Positions 23,117 to 30,413 of a stretch of 30,413 bases of DNA are shown piece by piece. The stretch comes from Clostridia bacterium (GTDB taxonomy: Bacteria; Bacillota_A; Clostridia; Oscillospirales; CAG-272). The stretch is from assembly GCA_017529175.1 (NCBI GenBank), contig JAFXNX010000321.1:1-30413 (forward strand), written 5' to 3'. Positions within the stretch are counted from its first letter, which is position 1. Each line of letters begins with the position of its first letter. The translations under genes were made by a program, and so were the position numbers. The notes under the pieces were generated by a model. That model was not told the origin of the DNA and made no database searches. It worked only from the letters and a program-made list of their open reading frames with translations.

Positions 23117-24268
23117 ATGGAAAGTAAAACTGTAAGACTCTTTGACGAAGACGCATATCTGTTCGATTTCACGGCAGATATCGTATCGTCCGAAGAGCGC
23201 GAGGGAAAATACCTTTGCGTACTTGACAAAACCGCGTTTTTCCCCGAGGGCGGAGGTCAGAGCAGCGACACCGGAACTGTCGGCGACGCCCGCGTCACGT
23301 ACGTTTTCGAGAAAGACGGCGTGATTTATCACGAAACGGACAGACCGCTCGCGCAAAGCAAAAACGTTCCCTGCTCGATCGACAGGAACGAACGCCTTCG
23401 CAAGATGCAGAGCCATACCGGAGAGCACGTTCTCTGCGGCACGGCGCACAGACTGTGGGGCGCCGAGAACGTAGGGTTTCATCTGTCTGAGGAATACGTC
23501 AGAGTGGATCTTGACGTATATCTCGATCACGAAAAGGTAGAGTTTCTCGAACGCGAAGCTAACCGCGCCATAGCGGAAAATCACCCTGTCACGGCGTGGT
23601 ATCCGACACCGGAAGAGCTCGGTACTGTCGAATACAGAAGCAAGGACGGTATCACGGGCGACGTGAGGCTCGTAAAAATAGAGGACGTCGACGTCTGCGC
23701 CTGCTGCGCGCCGCACGTCAGATCCACCGCAGAGATCGGGCTTTTGAAAGTCGTCGACTCGATAAAATACAAAGGCGGTACGCGCCTTGAGATAGTCTGC
23801 GGGCCCGACGCCGTCGAGCTCTTTATCGCTGAACACAAGGAACTCTCTTTACTTGCGGAGAGCTACTCCGTGAAAAGGAGCGAACTTTCCTCGGCGATAG
23901 AACGTCAGCGCGCGGAGCTTCTCGATCTGACGCACGAACTCAAAGCGTCAAAAACGGAGCTTATGAAGTACAAACTCGAAGCTCTTGAGCCGAAAGACTC
24001 GCGCGAGTGCTTTTTCTTTGATAACGAGGACCCGGAGGTCGTACGCACATTTCTGAACGGCGCCGCTGCAAAATTCACGATCGCCGCGGGATTTATCGGC
24101 GCAGACGGCAATTACAGATACATAATCCGATCCGACAAGGTAGATCTGAAAAGCATATCAAAGGAGATCAACGATGTGATCGCGGGACGCGGCGGCGGCT
24201 CATCCGTTATGATACAAGGCAGCTGCTCCGCCGACAGAGGGACAATAGAAAACTATTTCAAAGACTGA
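23117..24268 (+). CDS. AlaX-type alanyl-tRNA editing protein (long form)
   Basis: Probably hydrolyses mischarged Ser- or Gly-tRNA(Ala) in trans. The 383-aa protein matches the AlaRS editing module: a beta-barrel with FFPEGGGQ, the zinc motif HTGEH (H100, H104), the second pair in CCAPH (C196, H200), then a coiled-coil stretch (about 240-290) and a DHHA1-like tail with GRGGGSSVMIQGS. This is the long AlaX architecture. No ribosome binding site is visible; the ATG lies 2 nt after the ychF stop, so translation is probably coupled to ychF. It is followed by a strong terminator. Confidence 0.9.
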   Translation: MESKTVRLFDEDAYLFDFTADIVSSEEREGKYLCVLDKTAFFPEGGGQSSDTGTVGDARVTYVFEKDGVIYHETDRPLAQSKNVPCSIDRNERLRKMQSHTGEHVLCGTAHRLWGAENVGFHLSEEYVRVDLDVYLDHEKVEFLEREANRAIAENHPVTAWYPTPEELGTVEYRSKDGITGDVRLVKIEDVDVCACCAPHVRSTAEIGLLKVVDSIKYKGGTRLEIVCGPDAVELFIAEHKELSLLAESYSVKRSELSSAIERQRAELLDLTHELKASKTELMKYKLEALEPKDSRECFFFDNEDPEVVRTFLNGAAAKFTIAAGFIGADGNYRYIIRSDKVDLKSISKEINDVIAGRGGGSSVMIQGSCSADRGTIENYFKD

Positions 24269-24274
24269 TATTTC

Positions 24275-24304
24275 AAAAGACGCCCCGTGAAGGGGCGTCT
24301 TTTG
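24275..24304. terminator. Bidirectional intrinsic terminator
   Basis: AAAAGACGCCCC (24275-24286) and GGGGCGTCTTTT (24292-24303) form a perfect 12-bp stem with a 5-nt loop. T-runs are present on both strands, so it serves both the ychF-alaX unit and the convergent macrodomain gene. Confidence 0.9.
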
Positions 24305-24313
24305 CGTCATAAT

Positions 24314-24829
24314 TCATTTTGAAAACACTTCGCGATCTCCGAAAAGACTCTTTGCGATACTGTACGTCTCATCGTCATAGAGCACCATACAGACAAGCAT
24401 ATTGTTGTAAGTCAGAAATCTTTTTATCTCATCAACCGCAACGTTCAGCGCGCGCCTCTTCGGATAACCGTAGACTCCTGCCGAGATAAGAGGGAAAGCG
24501 ATCTTGACGAATCCGCGCTGCCTTGCTATTGCGAGAGAAGTCCTGTAGCACGAGCGAAGAAGTTCCTCCTCGCCGAAACCGCCCCCGCGCCATACGGGAC
24601 CGACGGTATGTATCACATACTTGCTCGGCAGATTGTAACCGCCCGTTATTTTGGCGTCTCCGGCTTCGCACCCGCCGAGTTTACTGCACTCAAGAAGCAG
24701 TTCGTCCCCCGCCGCCGCGTGGATCGCTCCGTCGACTCCGCCGCCTCCGAGCAGCGTTGAGTTCGCGGCGTTGACTATCGCGTCGCAGGACAGTTTCGTA
24801 ATATCTCCTTTAATAAATACCAGCGGCAT
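24314..24829 (-). CDS. Macrodomain protein (ADP-ribose/O-acetyl-ADP-ribose hydrolase type)
   Basis: A 171-aa macrodomain of the MacroD/YmdB type, which removes ADP-ribose or deacetylates O-acetyl-ADP-ribose. Visible motifs are the ADP-ribose loop IVNAANSTLLGGGGVDGAIH (about 18-37, with Asn and Asp positions conserved), VIHTVGPVW, and the second binding loop PLISAGVYGYP (113-123). A 26-residue N-terminal extension seen in the longer frame is rejected because GAGGTAAG stands before the ATG at 24827-24829 and the domain begins there. It follows the PotA-like gene by about 110 nt filled by two hairpins. Its substrate in this organism is unknown. Confidence 0.92.
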   Translation of the reverse strand: MPLVFIKGDITKLSCDAIVNAANSTLLGGGGVDGAIHAAAGDELLLECSKLGGCEAGDAKITGGYNLPSKYVIHTVGPVWRGGGFGEEELLRSCYRTSLAIARQRGFVKIAFPLISAGVYGYPKRRALNVAVDEIKRFLTYNNMLVCMVLYDDETYSIAKSLFGDREVFSK

Positions 24830-24857
24830 ATTCTTACCTCTTTTTATGTCTTTCCAC

Positions 24858-24881
24858 GATCCGCAAACTCGTTTGCGGATC
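24858..24881. repeat. Perfect 11-bp inverted repeat with 2-nt loop
   Basis: GATCCGCAAAC, TC, then its exact complement. It lies upstream of the macrodomain start. No T-run follows on either strand, so it looks more like a repeat or RNA-processing hairpin than a terminator. Confidence 0.7.
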
Positions 24882-24904
24882 TGCATAAAAGCTTTTGAAA
24901 GGGT

Positions 24905-24938
24905 CAAGGGAAAACTTTTCCCGAAAAGTTTTCCCTTG
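24905..24938. repeat. Perfect 16-bp inverted repeat with 2-nt loop
   Basis: CAAGGGAAAACTTTTC, CC, then the exact complement, 5 nt beyond the stop of the PotA-like gene. It shares its core with the hairpin at 9686-9717. It may stabilise the 3' end of the potA message. Confidence 0.75.
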
Positions 24939-24943
24939 TAATC

Positions 24944-26515
24944 TCAATCTTCTTTTTTCATCAGGTGAATATCCTGCGGCTTGAAGACAAGACCCACCTG
25001 GTCGCCCTCTTCGTACGGGCGGGTCGAGGAAACGAGATACTCGTATCCTTCCGTCGAGAACGTGACGTCGTAGATGCCCGGCTGAATATGCTCGGGATCG
25101 AAATCGTATTTCACGTCGGATATCTCGACCTTTTCGCCGTCGTCAAGACTCCACGCGGAAGCGTTAGCCCAAAGCTCGAGGTCGGTGTCGAGCGCCATGC
25201 TCTCCTCGATGTCCTCGACCTTTTTGAATATGTTCATAGCGTAGATCTCTTCGCCGTATTCCTTGTCCTCGACGCGGTTTTCCTGCTTGACCACCGCGTT
25301 GACCGTGATGGACGTGCCGCCCGAGGTCGTGAACGTTACGGGGTAAGTACCTATTTCCTTCTTGATGTCGTGTTCAACAGAACGGATCGATATCGGCTCG
25401 TCAGTCTCCGAATCCCACGCCTCTGCAGACGCGAGAGTTTCGATCGCAACGTCGTCAAGCTCGTCGATATCGGATATGTCGAGCAGAAAATCGCTCGCGC
25501 TGATCTTCTCGCCCGCCTCTTCGTTGAAAACGGGACGGTCACGCGTTACGTTGAGCTTTATAGTGATCGAAGTACCGACTCTCGTCTCGACGACCATGTC
25601 GTGTCTCATACCCTTGAATACGTGGCTCTTTACGACGCCCTTCAGCATGCCGGACTCGCGTCCGACCACCTCAAGATGCTCCGGACGGATAACGACGTCG
25701 ACGCGGTCTCCTACCGAAAAGCCCTTCGTCGAACACTTGAACTTCTTGTCTTCGAATATTACTTCGTCCTCGTCGGATATAACGCCGTCGACGATATTCG
25801 TCGTACCGATGAATTTTGCGACGAACTCGTTTACAGGGTGATCGTATATCTCGGCGGGAGTCCCTACCTGCTGGATCACGCCGTCGCTCATGACAACGAT
25901 CTTATCGGACATCGTGAGCGCTTCTTCCTGGTCGTGCGTTACGAATATGAACGTGATGCCGACCTCTTTCTGTATCCACATGAGTTCAAGTTGCATTTCC
26001 TTGCGAAGCTTCGCGTCAAGAGCGGAGAGCGGCTCGTCGAGAAGGAGCACCTTCGGCTCGTTTATCAGAGCGCGCGCTATCGCGACTCTCTGCTGCTGAC
26101 CGCCGGAGAGCTGGGCTATCTTACGGTTTTCAAACCCCTCGAGAGACACGAGCTTCAGCATACGGGCGACCTTCTGCTTTATGAGGTCCTTCGGCACTTT
26201 TTTTATTTTAAGACCGAACGCGATATTCTCGTAAACGTTTAGATGGGGAAAGAGCGCGTATCTCTGGAAGATCGTGTTGAGGTCTCTTTTGTGCGGAGGA
26301 ACTTTCTGAATATCGGCTCCTTCAAACAGTACCTCTCCCGAGTCCGCCGTCTCAAATCCGCCGAGGATACGAAGAAGCGTCGTCTTTCCGCAGCCGGAAG
26401 GACCGAGAAGAGTCACAAACTCGTTCTCGTTTATATCGAGAGAAACGTTTTTGAGGACCTGCGTTCCGTCAAACGATTTTGAAATGCTTTTGAATTCAAC
26501 TATCTTGTCTGCCAA
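24944..26515 (-). CDS. potA: PotA-like ABC ATPase with two Ig-like repeats inserted in the TOBE region
   Basis: ATP-hydrolysing subunit of a spermidine/putrescine-type importer. Of its 523 aa, residues 1-240 are a standard ATPase: Walker [10 protein letters not shown] (38-46), Q-loop [10 protein letters not shown], signature LSGGQQQR (136-143), Walker B LLLDEP (157-162) and switch H194 in [14 protein letters not shown] region follows ([12 protein letters not shown]) and resumes at the end ([15 protein letters not shown]). Between them lie two related repeats, about 362-409 ([13 protein letters not shown]) and 450-498 ([13 protein letters not shown]), resembling extracellular Ig-like/DUF5011 modules. 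PotA is normally about 340-380 aa. The start is TTG (26513-26515) with GGGAGG before it. No permease or binding-protein gene is adjacent. Confidence 0.88.
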   Translation of the reverse strand: MADKIVEFKSISKSFDGTQVLKNVSLDINENEFVTLLGPSGCGKTTLLRILGGFETADSGEVLFEGADIQKVPPHKRDLNTIFQRYALFPHLNVYENIAFGLKIKKVPKDLIKQKVARMLKLVSLEGFENRKIAQLSGGQQQRVAIARALINEPKVLLLDEPLSALDAKLRKEMQLELMWIQKEVGITFIFVTHDQEEALTMSDKIVVMSDGVIQQVGTPAEIYDHPVNEFVAKFIGTTNIVDGVISDEDEVIFEDKKFKCSTKGFSVGDRVDVVIRPEHLEVVGRESGMLKGVVKSHVFKGMRHDMVVETRVGTSITIKLNVTRDRPVFNEEAGEKISASDFLLDISDIDELDDVAIETLASAEAWDSETDEPISIRSVEHDIKKEIGTYPVTFTTSGGTSITVNAVVKQENRVEDKEYGEEIYAMNIFKKVEDIEESMALDTDLELWANASAWSLDDGEKVEISDVKYDFDPEHIQPGIYDVTFSTEGYEYLVSSTRPYEEGDQVGLVFKPQDIHLMKKED

Positions 26516-26530
26516 TTATTTGCCTCCCGG

Positions 26531-28387
26531 TCACTTCAGTCTTGTCAGTATCTTGTATTCGAAATCAGCAAATTTCCCTTCCGGGATCAATTCTATCGAG
26601 AGCGTATTCTTGCCTTCGGTCAGCGACTTCGGAATATAGAAGTCATAGTCTCCGTAAGGCGCGTGAGTGTTCTCTTCGGGCATACTCCAAACGCCTGCGT
26701 CATGGCCGTCGACGATAACGCGCACCTTCTCGGGGCCGTAGTTCATATCGGTCAGGATACGGATGACGACGCCGCGGTTTTCGGAATTTGTCGCCGCTTT
26801 GAAAGCAACCTTTCCGCTGTGGAGAAGTCCGCGCTTTGAGAGGACGGGCGAATTGCGCTCTCCCTCGATCTTGCCCGTGAGTTTATAAAGAAGGTTGTCG
26901 AGCACACCGTTAAGAACGGGGGACTGCGTATCGCCGATATATGTCACGTAAGAGTGAGACTCTCTCGAAAACGGCGCCGACACGTCGATGTAGTCGGTCA
27001 TCGCCATCTTTGCAAGCGGCTGTCTGTAGTAGAACACCGCGCTCGAATAATACGAATAAGTCTGTCCCACCGCGCCGTGCTGGATCATCAGCTTTATACC
27101 GTCTTCAAACGAGATCGGCATATCGAGCATATATCTGTAGTACCCGGCGTCGACGTCGGGAGCGGTAAGCTCTCCTTCGGGAAGGATATTGTTCACGCAC
27201 CCTGCGACGGGCGAATCGTACTTCTTATTCGGGAAGTAGCATCCGAGATAGAAATCCTCGGTACCAGTACCGTTTATGGACGGAGACAGCTCGCCGTCGA
27301 TATAGAAATGCTCGTTGCCCTCGCACCACTGCGCTCCGCGGGCGGTCTGAACGAATCCGACCACCTGCCCGCGTCCGGAGAACTCTCCGAATTTCCAGTC
27401 GTCGAACAGCTCCGTCGCGCCGCATCTGTAATATGCGTATAAATGTCCTGTCTCGTCGCGGTCGTAACGGTTTTCTTCTATTTTCAGTTTGATCTTTATC
27501 TTGATCGGCTCTTTTTCAAAGTATACTGCGGAGATCGAGATCTTTTCCCAGTACGGCATCGGGAGATAGCACGACATCTTGACGACGCCGTTTTCCTTAC
27601 GCGTTCTTGCCGCGACTGTGTTGACGCCGGTATAATATCCGAGCGGCTCCGCGAACAGACACGTTATCGGGCAGGCAACTTTGGATATCGGGTCGTTGTC
27701 GAGCGCTATATCTATCTTCACCTTCGATACGTCGACGTCTTCCGCGTATTCAAGCGCAAACTCCGTAATAACGCCGGGAGTCTCCGCGTTGTATACGTCC
27801 ATGTACGCGTGGATGAGCTCCAGCTCCTTCTCATACGTATACGGTCCTTCCGAATGATCGTACTCTTCGCGGAACGCCTTGACGAACTCCTCGCTGACTC
27901 CGACGTGGCAAAGCTCTGCAGCGTCGTCCGAGTCATATCTTTCGTACATGATATGATAATAGAATTCGAGATTGTCGCCGTCAACCGTTATCTTAAGTCC
28001 TTTTTCATACGGAACGGGAATAAAAAAGTTGCCGCAGTAACAATCGCCGTAAGGCCATTGACCGCGCTCGAGGAACGTATTCCCGACGCCGGAAAGCTCG
28101 GGGATCGCTCCGTTGAAAAAACCCCTGACGGTGCACTCGTATTTCGGCGTGCTCTCACCGTCAAAGTAAAATTTCATATTCGCCTCGTCCGTCGCTATAG
28201 CGACCCAGATGCTCTTGATACAGCCCGGAGTCGTTTCGTCAAGCATTACCATTGAACCGTCGGCGTCCTTGTAGAGGAATTTGCCCCAGTCGCCGTTCTC
28301 TTCCATACGGTCAAAACTTGCGGTCTGCATGACTCTCTTTCTGTCCGAAAGAACCGGCAGATTTTTCAAGTCGAAATAATTTTTCAT
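26531..28387 (-). CDS. GH172/DUF2961 family glycoside hydrolase
   Basis: GH172 enzymes act on fructofuranosides or D-arabinofuranosides. The 618-aa protein has no signal peptide, so it should be cytosolic. The catalytic glutamates are visible: E356 in WCEGNEHFYIDGE and E377 in INGTGTEDFY, 21 residues apart, the same spacing as in the characterised difructose-anhydride enzyme. The N-terminal half includes the jelly-roll elements CIKSIWVA and MKFYFDGEST. The ATG at 28385-28387 is chosen over one eight codons upstream because AAGGAGA stands 7 nt before it. The PotA-like gene begins 15 nt after its stop. A second glycosidase is transcribed divergently. The exact sugar is not predictable here. Confidence 0.9.
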   Translation of the reverse strand: MKNYFDLKNLPVLSDRKRVMQTASFDRMEENGDWGKFLYKDADGSMVMLDETTPGCIKSIWVAIATDEANMKFYFDGESTPKYECTVRGFFNGAIPELSGVGNTFLERGQWPYGDCYCGNFFIPVPYEKGLKITVDGDNLEFYYHIMYERYDSDDAAELCHVGVSEEFVKAFREEYDHSEGPYTYEKELELIHAYMDVYNAETPGVITEFALEYAEDVDVSKVKIDIALDNDPISKVACPITCLFAEPLGYYTGVNTVAARTRKENGVVKMSCYLPMPYWEKISISAVYFEKEPIKIKIKLKIEENRYDRDETGHLYAYYRCGATELFDDWKFGEFSGRGQVVGFVQTARGAQWCEGNEHFYIDGELSPSINGTGTEDFYLGCYFPNKKYDSPVAGCVNNILPEGELTAPDVDAGYYRYMLDMPISFEDGIKLMIQHGAVGQTYSYYSSAVFYYRQPLAKMAMTDYIDVSAPFSRESHSYVTYIGDTQSPVLNGVLDNLLYKLTGKIEGERNSPVLSKRGLLHSGKVAFKAATNSENRGVVIRILTDMNYGPEKVRVIVDGHDAGVWSMPEENTHAPYGDYDFYIPKSLTEGKNTLSIELIPEGKFADFEYKILTRLK

Positions 28388-28420
28388 TCGCGTCTCCTTG
28401 AAATATAACAATACACAGTA

Positions 28421-28449
28421 ATAATATCATAAAATATTTTATAAGTCAA
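28421..28449 (-). promoter_or_regulatory. Promoter for GH172-potA
   Basis: Minus-strand TTGACT (28444-28449), 17-bp spacer, TATTAT (28421-28426). The spacer holds a perfect 14-bp palindrome ATAAAATATTTTAT (28429-28442). A second dyad CAACAAA-TTT-TTTGTTG (28447-28463) overlaps the -35. Either could be a repressor site. Confidence 0.75.
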
Positions 28450-28500
28450 CAAATTTTTTGTTGAAGTTTTGATCCGCTCACATATCGTGTACTTTTTTTC

Positions 28501-28529
28501 TTGATTCTACGCGAAATATGTGATAGAAT
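28501..28529 (+). promoter_or_regulatory. Promoter for the GH63-like glycosidase
   Basis: TTGATT (28501-28506), 17-bp spacer, TAGAAT (28524-28529), 29 nt before the start codon. TCACATAT (28478-28485) and ATATGTGA (28516-28523) form an inverted pair flanking the -35, a possible operator. Confidence 0.75.
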
Positions 28530-28558
28530 GATGTCATAAAAAACAAACGGAGACTGCA

Positions 28559-30082
28559 ATGAGCGTACTGTATATTCCCGGAGAAGGATTCACATACGGA
28601 GAGACCGAAAAGCTCGTTAAGGAAAACAGCTTTCTGATAAAAGAGCGCGACACGTCGCCCGTACCGACGTTCAAAGACTCAAAAGACACCCTCCCCGAGC
28701 CTTTCATCGACGGAAGGGACGACTTTAAAGAGTGTTATTATAAAGCGTGGGAGTTCGCATTTTCAAATCTTCGCGCTCCGACGAAGGAGAGCGGATTCTG
28801 CTCGAATTTCATCGACACCGCGTTCAACGGATTTCTTTTCATGTGGGACTCGTCGTTTATCGTGATGTTCGGCAGATACGGCGCGAGAGCTTTCGATTTT
28901 CAGGGGACTCTCGACAATTTCTACGCCCGCCAGCATCCCGACGGCTTCATCTGCCGCGAGATATCGGAAAGCGAGTGCGGCGATCAGTTCTTCCGCCACG
29001 ATCCGTCGAGCACGGGACCGAACATTCTCGCGTGGGCGGAATGGATCTATTATGAAAATTTCAAAGATCTCGATAGGATCAAAAAGATATTCCCCTGCCT
29101 TCTCGCGTTTCACAGATGGCTGCGAAAGAACCGCACATGGCGCGACGGCTCGTACTGGACGACCGGATGGGGCTGCGGTATGGACAACTCGCCGCGCCTC
29201 GAACGCGGAGTCGACCCGCGCTTTTCTCACGGTCACATGGTCTGGATCGACGCCTGCTGTCAGCAGATACTTAACGGAAAAATTCTCGGCAAGATGGCAA
29301 AACTCATAGGCAGAGAGGATGATGCGCGGGACGTCGCGGAAGAGGCCGATCGTCTTGCCGATTACGTCAACGAGAATATGTGGGATGAGGAAACAGGATT
29401 TTACTACGATCTTCGCCCGACGGGACAAAGCGGCGTTATGACTATCGCCTCTTACTGGGCGCTCCTTGCCGGGATCGTCCCGAAGGAGCGGCAGGACAGA
29501 TTCGTATCCCACCTTATGGATAAGGACGAATTTATGAGGCTCCACGCTCCGTCCACCCTCTCGGCGAAGGATCCGGATTTCTCGCCTGTGGGCAATTACT
29601 GGAGCGGCTCCGTGTGGGCTCCGACATCTTATATGGTGCTCCGCGCGCTCGACGGCGCCGGATATCACGACGAGGCGAGAGCGATCGCGGTAAATCATCA
29701 CAGAGCGGTCGTCGAAGTCTTCAAGGACACCGGAACGTTCTGGGAATGCTACGCGCCGGACTCGTACGCTCGCGGCAATATCGGCGTCAGGGATTTCGTC
29801 GGCTGGACGGGTCTTCCGCCTATCTCCGTCTATCTTGAATACGTACTCGGCATAAAGCCAAGCGGAAACGGCGCGATAGAGTGGCGAGTCAATATGACCG
29901 AGCGGCACGGTGTTCTGAAATATCCGCTCGGCGCCGACTGTGACCTCGACCTCGTATGCGAGGCAAGAGCGAGCGAGGACGAGACTCCGAAGGTCAAAGC
30001 GATATCGCGACGCGGCGACCCCGTAAAGGTCAAGATCATTTGGCGCGGCGGCGAGTTTATAATCACAAGCACGGCAGAGTGA
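28559..30082 (+). CDS. GH63/trehalase-like (alpha/alpha)6-barrel glycoside hydrolase
   Basis: A 507-aa cytosolic protein with the MGH1-type glucosidase barrel. Characteristic pieces are FLFMWDSSFIVMFGRYG (about 92-108), the proposed acid Asp209 in GWGCGMDNSPR, HMVWIDAC, NYWSGSVWAPTSYMVLRAL (346-364) and the proposed base Glu396 in TFWECYAPDS. A short beta-rich tail follows. There is no signal peptide or membrane segment, so it probably acts on imported oligosaccharides. GGAG precedes the ATG. It is divergent from the GH172 gene, suggesting joint use in sugar breakdown. Catalytic residues are assigned by analogy with GH63/GH37; substrate is unknown (alpha-glucoside or mannosyl-type substrates are possible). 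Confidence 0.88.
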   Translation: MSVLYIPGEGFTYGETEKLVKENSFLIKERDTSPVPTFKDSKDTLPEPFIDGRDDFKECYYKAWEFAFSNLRAPTKESGFCSNFIDTAFNGFLFMWDSSFIVMFGRYGARAFDFQGTLDNFYARQHPDGFICREISESECGDQFFRHDPSSTGPNILAWAEWIYYENFKDLDRIKKIFPCLLAFHRWLRKNRTWRDGSYWTTGWGCGMDNSPRLERGVDPRFSHGHMVWIDACCQQILNGKILGKMAKLIGREDDARDVAEEADRLADYVNENMWDEETGFYYDLRPTGQSGVMTIASYWALLAGIVPKERQDRFVSHLMDKDEFMRLHAPSTLSAKDPDFSPVGNYWSGSVWAPTSYMVLRALDGAGYHDEARAIAVNHHRAVVEVFKDTGTFWECYAPDSYARGNIGVRDFVGWTGLPPISVYLEYVLGIKPSGNGAIEWRVNMTERHGVLKYPLGADCDLDLVCEARASEDETPKVKAISRRGDPVKVKIIWRGGEFIITSTAE

Positions 30083-30103
30083 GAGAAACGCGGGTAGATT
30101 TGT

Positions 30104-30187
30104 CGTTCTCGCCATCGTCGGCGTAGTTACCTACGGTAGAGGGCGAGAACGGCAAAAGGCAATGATGGCGGGCATTTTGCCCGCCAT
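30104..30187. repeat. Two consecutive stem-loops downstream of the glycosidase
   Basis: CGTTCTCGCC (30104-30113) pairs with GGCGAGAACG (30142-30151), enclosing a smaller GTAG/CTAC stem. Next, ATGGCGGGC (30165-30173) pairs with GCCCGCCAT (30179-30187). No T-run follows either stem, so these may be structured 3' RNA or a dispersed repeat. The remainder of 30083-30287 shows no coding signal. Confidence 0.55.
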
Positions 30188-30287
30188 TGATAGTTTGTTC
30201 GCTTTATCTCTGTGTGTTTGTTCTGCTTGATTCATTCTTTTGGCATTTCCTATCATTGCCGCTCTACCAAGTTTGTCTTCACTCTGC

Positions 30288-30318
30288 AACAGGGACTGCA
30301 TTTAGCAGTCCCTGTTTT
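30288..30318 (+). terminator. Intrinsic terminator between convergent genes
   Basis: AACAGGGACTGC (30288-30299) and GCAGTCCCTGTT (30305-30316) form a 12-bp stem with a 5-nt loop. It is followed by TT then GCTTGTT on the plus strand; on the minus strand the tail is weaker but it may still serve the P-type ATPase gene. Confidence 0.75.
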
Positions 30319-30332
30319 GCTTGTTATAATTC

Positions 30333-30413
30333 TTACTCCTTCGCAGCAGAATTTCTCATAAGTCTCATGGAATTCAGGATAGCGACTACGGATACTCCGA
30401 CGTCGGCTATCAC
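30333..30413 (-). CDS. Heavy-metal translocating P-type ATPase, C-terminal end (runs off the window)
   Basis: The last 26 codons before a TAA stop at 30333-30335 read VIADVGVSVVAILNSMRLMR and then NSAAKE. The ADVGVS-(L/V)-xAxLNxMRLx ending is the conserved last transmembrane segment of Cd/Zn/Co-type P1B ATPases (CadA/ZntA-like). Metal specificity cannot be judged because the CPC motif and the N-terminal domains lie outside the window. A hairpin terminator follows at 30288-30318. Confidence 0.85.
   Translation of the reverse strand: MIADVGVSVVAILNSMRLMRNSAAKE

Noticed and set aside
22865..23836. Minus-strand ORF of 323 codons
   Set aside because: It is antisense across ychF and alaX, both clear conserved genes; no family match or start signal.
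24965..26242. Long plus-strand ORF of 425 codons
   Set aside because: It lies antisense to the PotA-like gene, has no recognisable domain or ribosome binding site, and reflects the strong codon bias of the real gene.
28763..30115. Long minus-strand ORF of 450 codons
   Set aside because: It is antisense to the GH63-like gene, whose motifs, promoter and ribosome binding site are convincing.

Overview
The window reads as a chromosome segment from a low-to-mid GC anaerobic member of the Bacillota, most likely an uncultured gut-type Clostridia lineage (Oscillospirales/Christensenellales-like). This is inferred from strong AGGAGG-type ribosome binding sites, sigma-A-like promoters with 17-bp spacers, a BlaI/M56 pair, an OmpR-type response regulator/histidine kinase pair, a fermentative D-lactate dehydrogenase, orphan glycoside hydrolases, and intergenic mini-hairpin repeats. 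There are no rRNA or tRNA genes, no phage genes, no transposase and no CRISPR array. Genus cannot be settled from sequence reading alone.

Layout. 1-1058 (minus): 5' end of tsf and all of rpsB behind a near-consensus promoter. 1093-4671 (minus): ldhA-like dehydrogenase then polA. 4685-4936: fold-back (MITE-like) element. 4948-8361 (minus): ABC exporter then aspartate kinase. 8390-9775 (plus): DUF1015 protein with a terminator. 9780-12953 (minus): BlaI-type repressor, M56 membrane metallopeptidase and a large lipoprotein behind a promoter overlapped by a palindromic operator. 13069-13650 (minus): small membrane protein. 13677-13893: array of mini-hairpins. 13894-17868 (minus): secreted, membrane-anchored protein with a possible glycosidase-like domain, then a GMP synthase that lacks its glutaminase domain. 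17960-21871 (minus): response regulator, histidine kinase with a duplicated sensor region, and an RlmL-type rRNA methyltransferase. 21960-24303 (plus): ychF and an AlaX-type editing protein with a bidirectional terminator. 24314-28449 (minus): GH172/DUF2961 protein, a PotA-like ATPase carrying two Ig-like repeats, and a macrodomain protein. 28501-30082 (plus): GH63/trehalase-like glycosidase. 30333-30413 (minus): C-terminal end of a heavy-metal P-type ATPase.

Together the window mixes housekeeping genes (translation, DNA repair, GTP and aspartate-family synthesis) with regulatory and surface cassettes. The most unusual points are the intergenic hairpin families, the Ig-like insert in the intracellular ATPase, the glutaminase-less GMP synthase, the duplicated kinase sensor, and the BlaI-M56-lipoprotein operon that has no beta-lactamase.
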